A stretch of DNA of 5,272 bases from JBOGVZ01 sp050692985 (GTDB taxonomy: Bacteria > Actinomycetota > UBA4738 > CALAEC01). Below the pieces are notes generated by a model. The model had not been told where the DNA came from, ran no database searches, and worked only from the letters and a program-made list of their open reading frames with translations. Positions 5,039-5,272 of the stretch are shown here, piece after piece (position 1 is the first letter of the stretch; the number at the start of each line of letters is the position of its first letter). Location: positions 1-5,272 of the forward strand of contig JBOGVZ010000031.1 of NCBI GenBank assembly GCA_050692985.1, in the 5' to 3' direction. The position numbers and the translations under genes are program-made.

Positions 5039-5241
5039 CGAAGCTCTATCTGACGCTCACCAGTGCCTTCACCGCCCTGCGAGCCCGGATGCACCGCGAG
5101 GAGGGAGCCACCGCCGTGGAGTACGGGCTCCTGGTGGCCCTGATCGCCGCCGTGATCGTGCTCATCGTGCTCGCCCTCGGCGAGAAGATCGCCGCCGCGT
5201 TCCAGGCGGTGGTCGACGCGCTGACCGGGGCGGGGGTCTGA
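5035..5241 (+). CDS. flp: Flp/Fap-type (type IVb) pilin
   Basis: The 68-residue precursor is a small pilin of the Flp family, assembled into tight-adherence (Tad) pili on the cell surface. The leader of 24 residues (MTKLYLTLTS to REEG) is basic. Prepilin peptidase (TadV/CpaA type) would cut after Gly24, giving a mature peptide starting ATAVEYGLL, with the invariant Glu at +5 and Tyr at +6 that define type IVb Flp pilins. A hydrophobic helix (residues about 31-49, GLLVALIAAVIVLIVLALG) follows, then a short amphipathic tail ending LTGAGV. The mature form, 44 residues, is typical. The strong ribosome binding site suits a highly produced structural protein. The separate promoter region and upstream terminator indicate it is not part of the carboxylase operon. 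Genes for TadZ/CpaE, the TadA ATPase and TadBC would be expected downstream, beyond the window. Confidence 0.93.
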   Translation: MTKLYLTLTSAFTALRARMHREEGATAVEYGLLVALIAAVIVLIVLALGEKIAAAFQAVVDALTGAGV

Positions 5242-5271
5242 CGGAAGCGGTCGGGCCGCGCCGGCCCCCGC
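5230..5271 (+). terminator. GC-rich hairpin(s) after the pilin gene
   Basis: GGGCCG (5253-5258) pairs with CGGCCC (5262-5267) around a CGC loop. Alternatively, GCGGGGG (5230-5236, overlapping the last pilin codons) pairs with CCCCCGC (5265-5271). The two stems share bases and exclude each other. A hairpin directly after a pilin gene could attenuate read-through so that pilin is made in excess over later tad genes. The window ends here, so a T-tract cannot be judged. Confidence 0.4.
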
Positions 5272-5272
5272 G

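Overview
The window is high-GC DNA, visibly around 70% G+C, with frequent GTG starts, promoter boxes of the TAnnnT type close to start codons, and a classical actinobacterial-style ClpC N-terminus. This points to an actinomycete-like bacterium, possibly an uncultured deep-branching one. No phage, insertion sequence, tRNA or rRNA is visible. Species-level placement is not possible from the sequence alone.

Left part, minus strand (1-1280). A standalone RecB/Cas4-like PD-(D/E)XK nuclease with four iron-sulfur-type cysteines reads leftward. It is followed by a 78-bp unit repeated twice in tandem (197-352), and then by the first 54 codons of clpC, which runs off the left edge. The second repeat copy supplies the nuclease stop codon and its last ten residues. 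The first copy abuts the likely clpC promoter.

Middle, plus strand (1339-4783). A compact operon diverges from the nuclease across about 58 bp. It contains an acyl-CoA carboxylase carboxyltransferase (beta) subunit, a small basic protein in the position of a carboxylase epsilon subunit, a zinc-ribbon/DUF2007 protein, and a family III (CaiB/BaiF) CoA-transferase. Junctions are a 3-nt gap, a TAGTG overlap and a GTGA overlap, so the genes are probably co-translated. The two enzymes suggest acyl-CoA metabolism: carboxylation of a short acyl-CoA plus transfer of CoA between acids. The biotin carboxylase/BCCP partner is not in the window. A perfect 13-bp hairpin that begins inside the last stop codon closes the operon.

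Right part, plus strand (4784-5272). A region of about 250 bp with palindromes, a probable promoter and a possible 31-codon leader ORF precedes a 68-aa Flp-type (type IVb) pilin with a textbook ribosome binding site. Further tad pilus genes would be expected beyond the right edge.

I found no convincing new multi-gene system. The most unusual signals are the hairpin-forming tandem repeat that sets the end of the nuclease gene, the overlapping leader ORF before the pilin, and the substrate-pocket substitution in the carboxylase.
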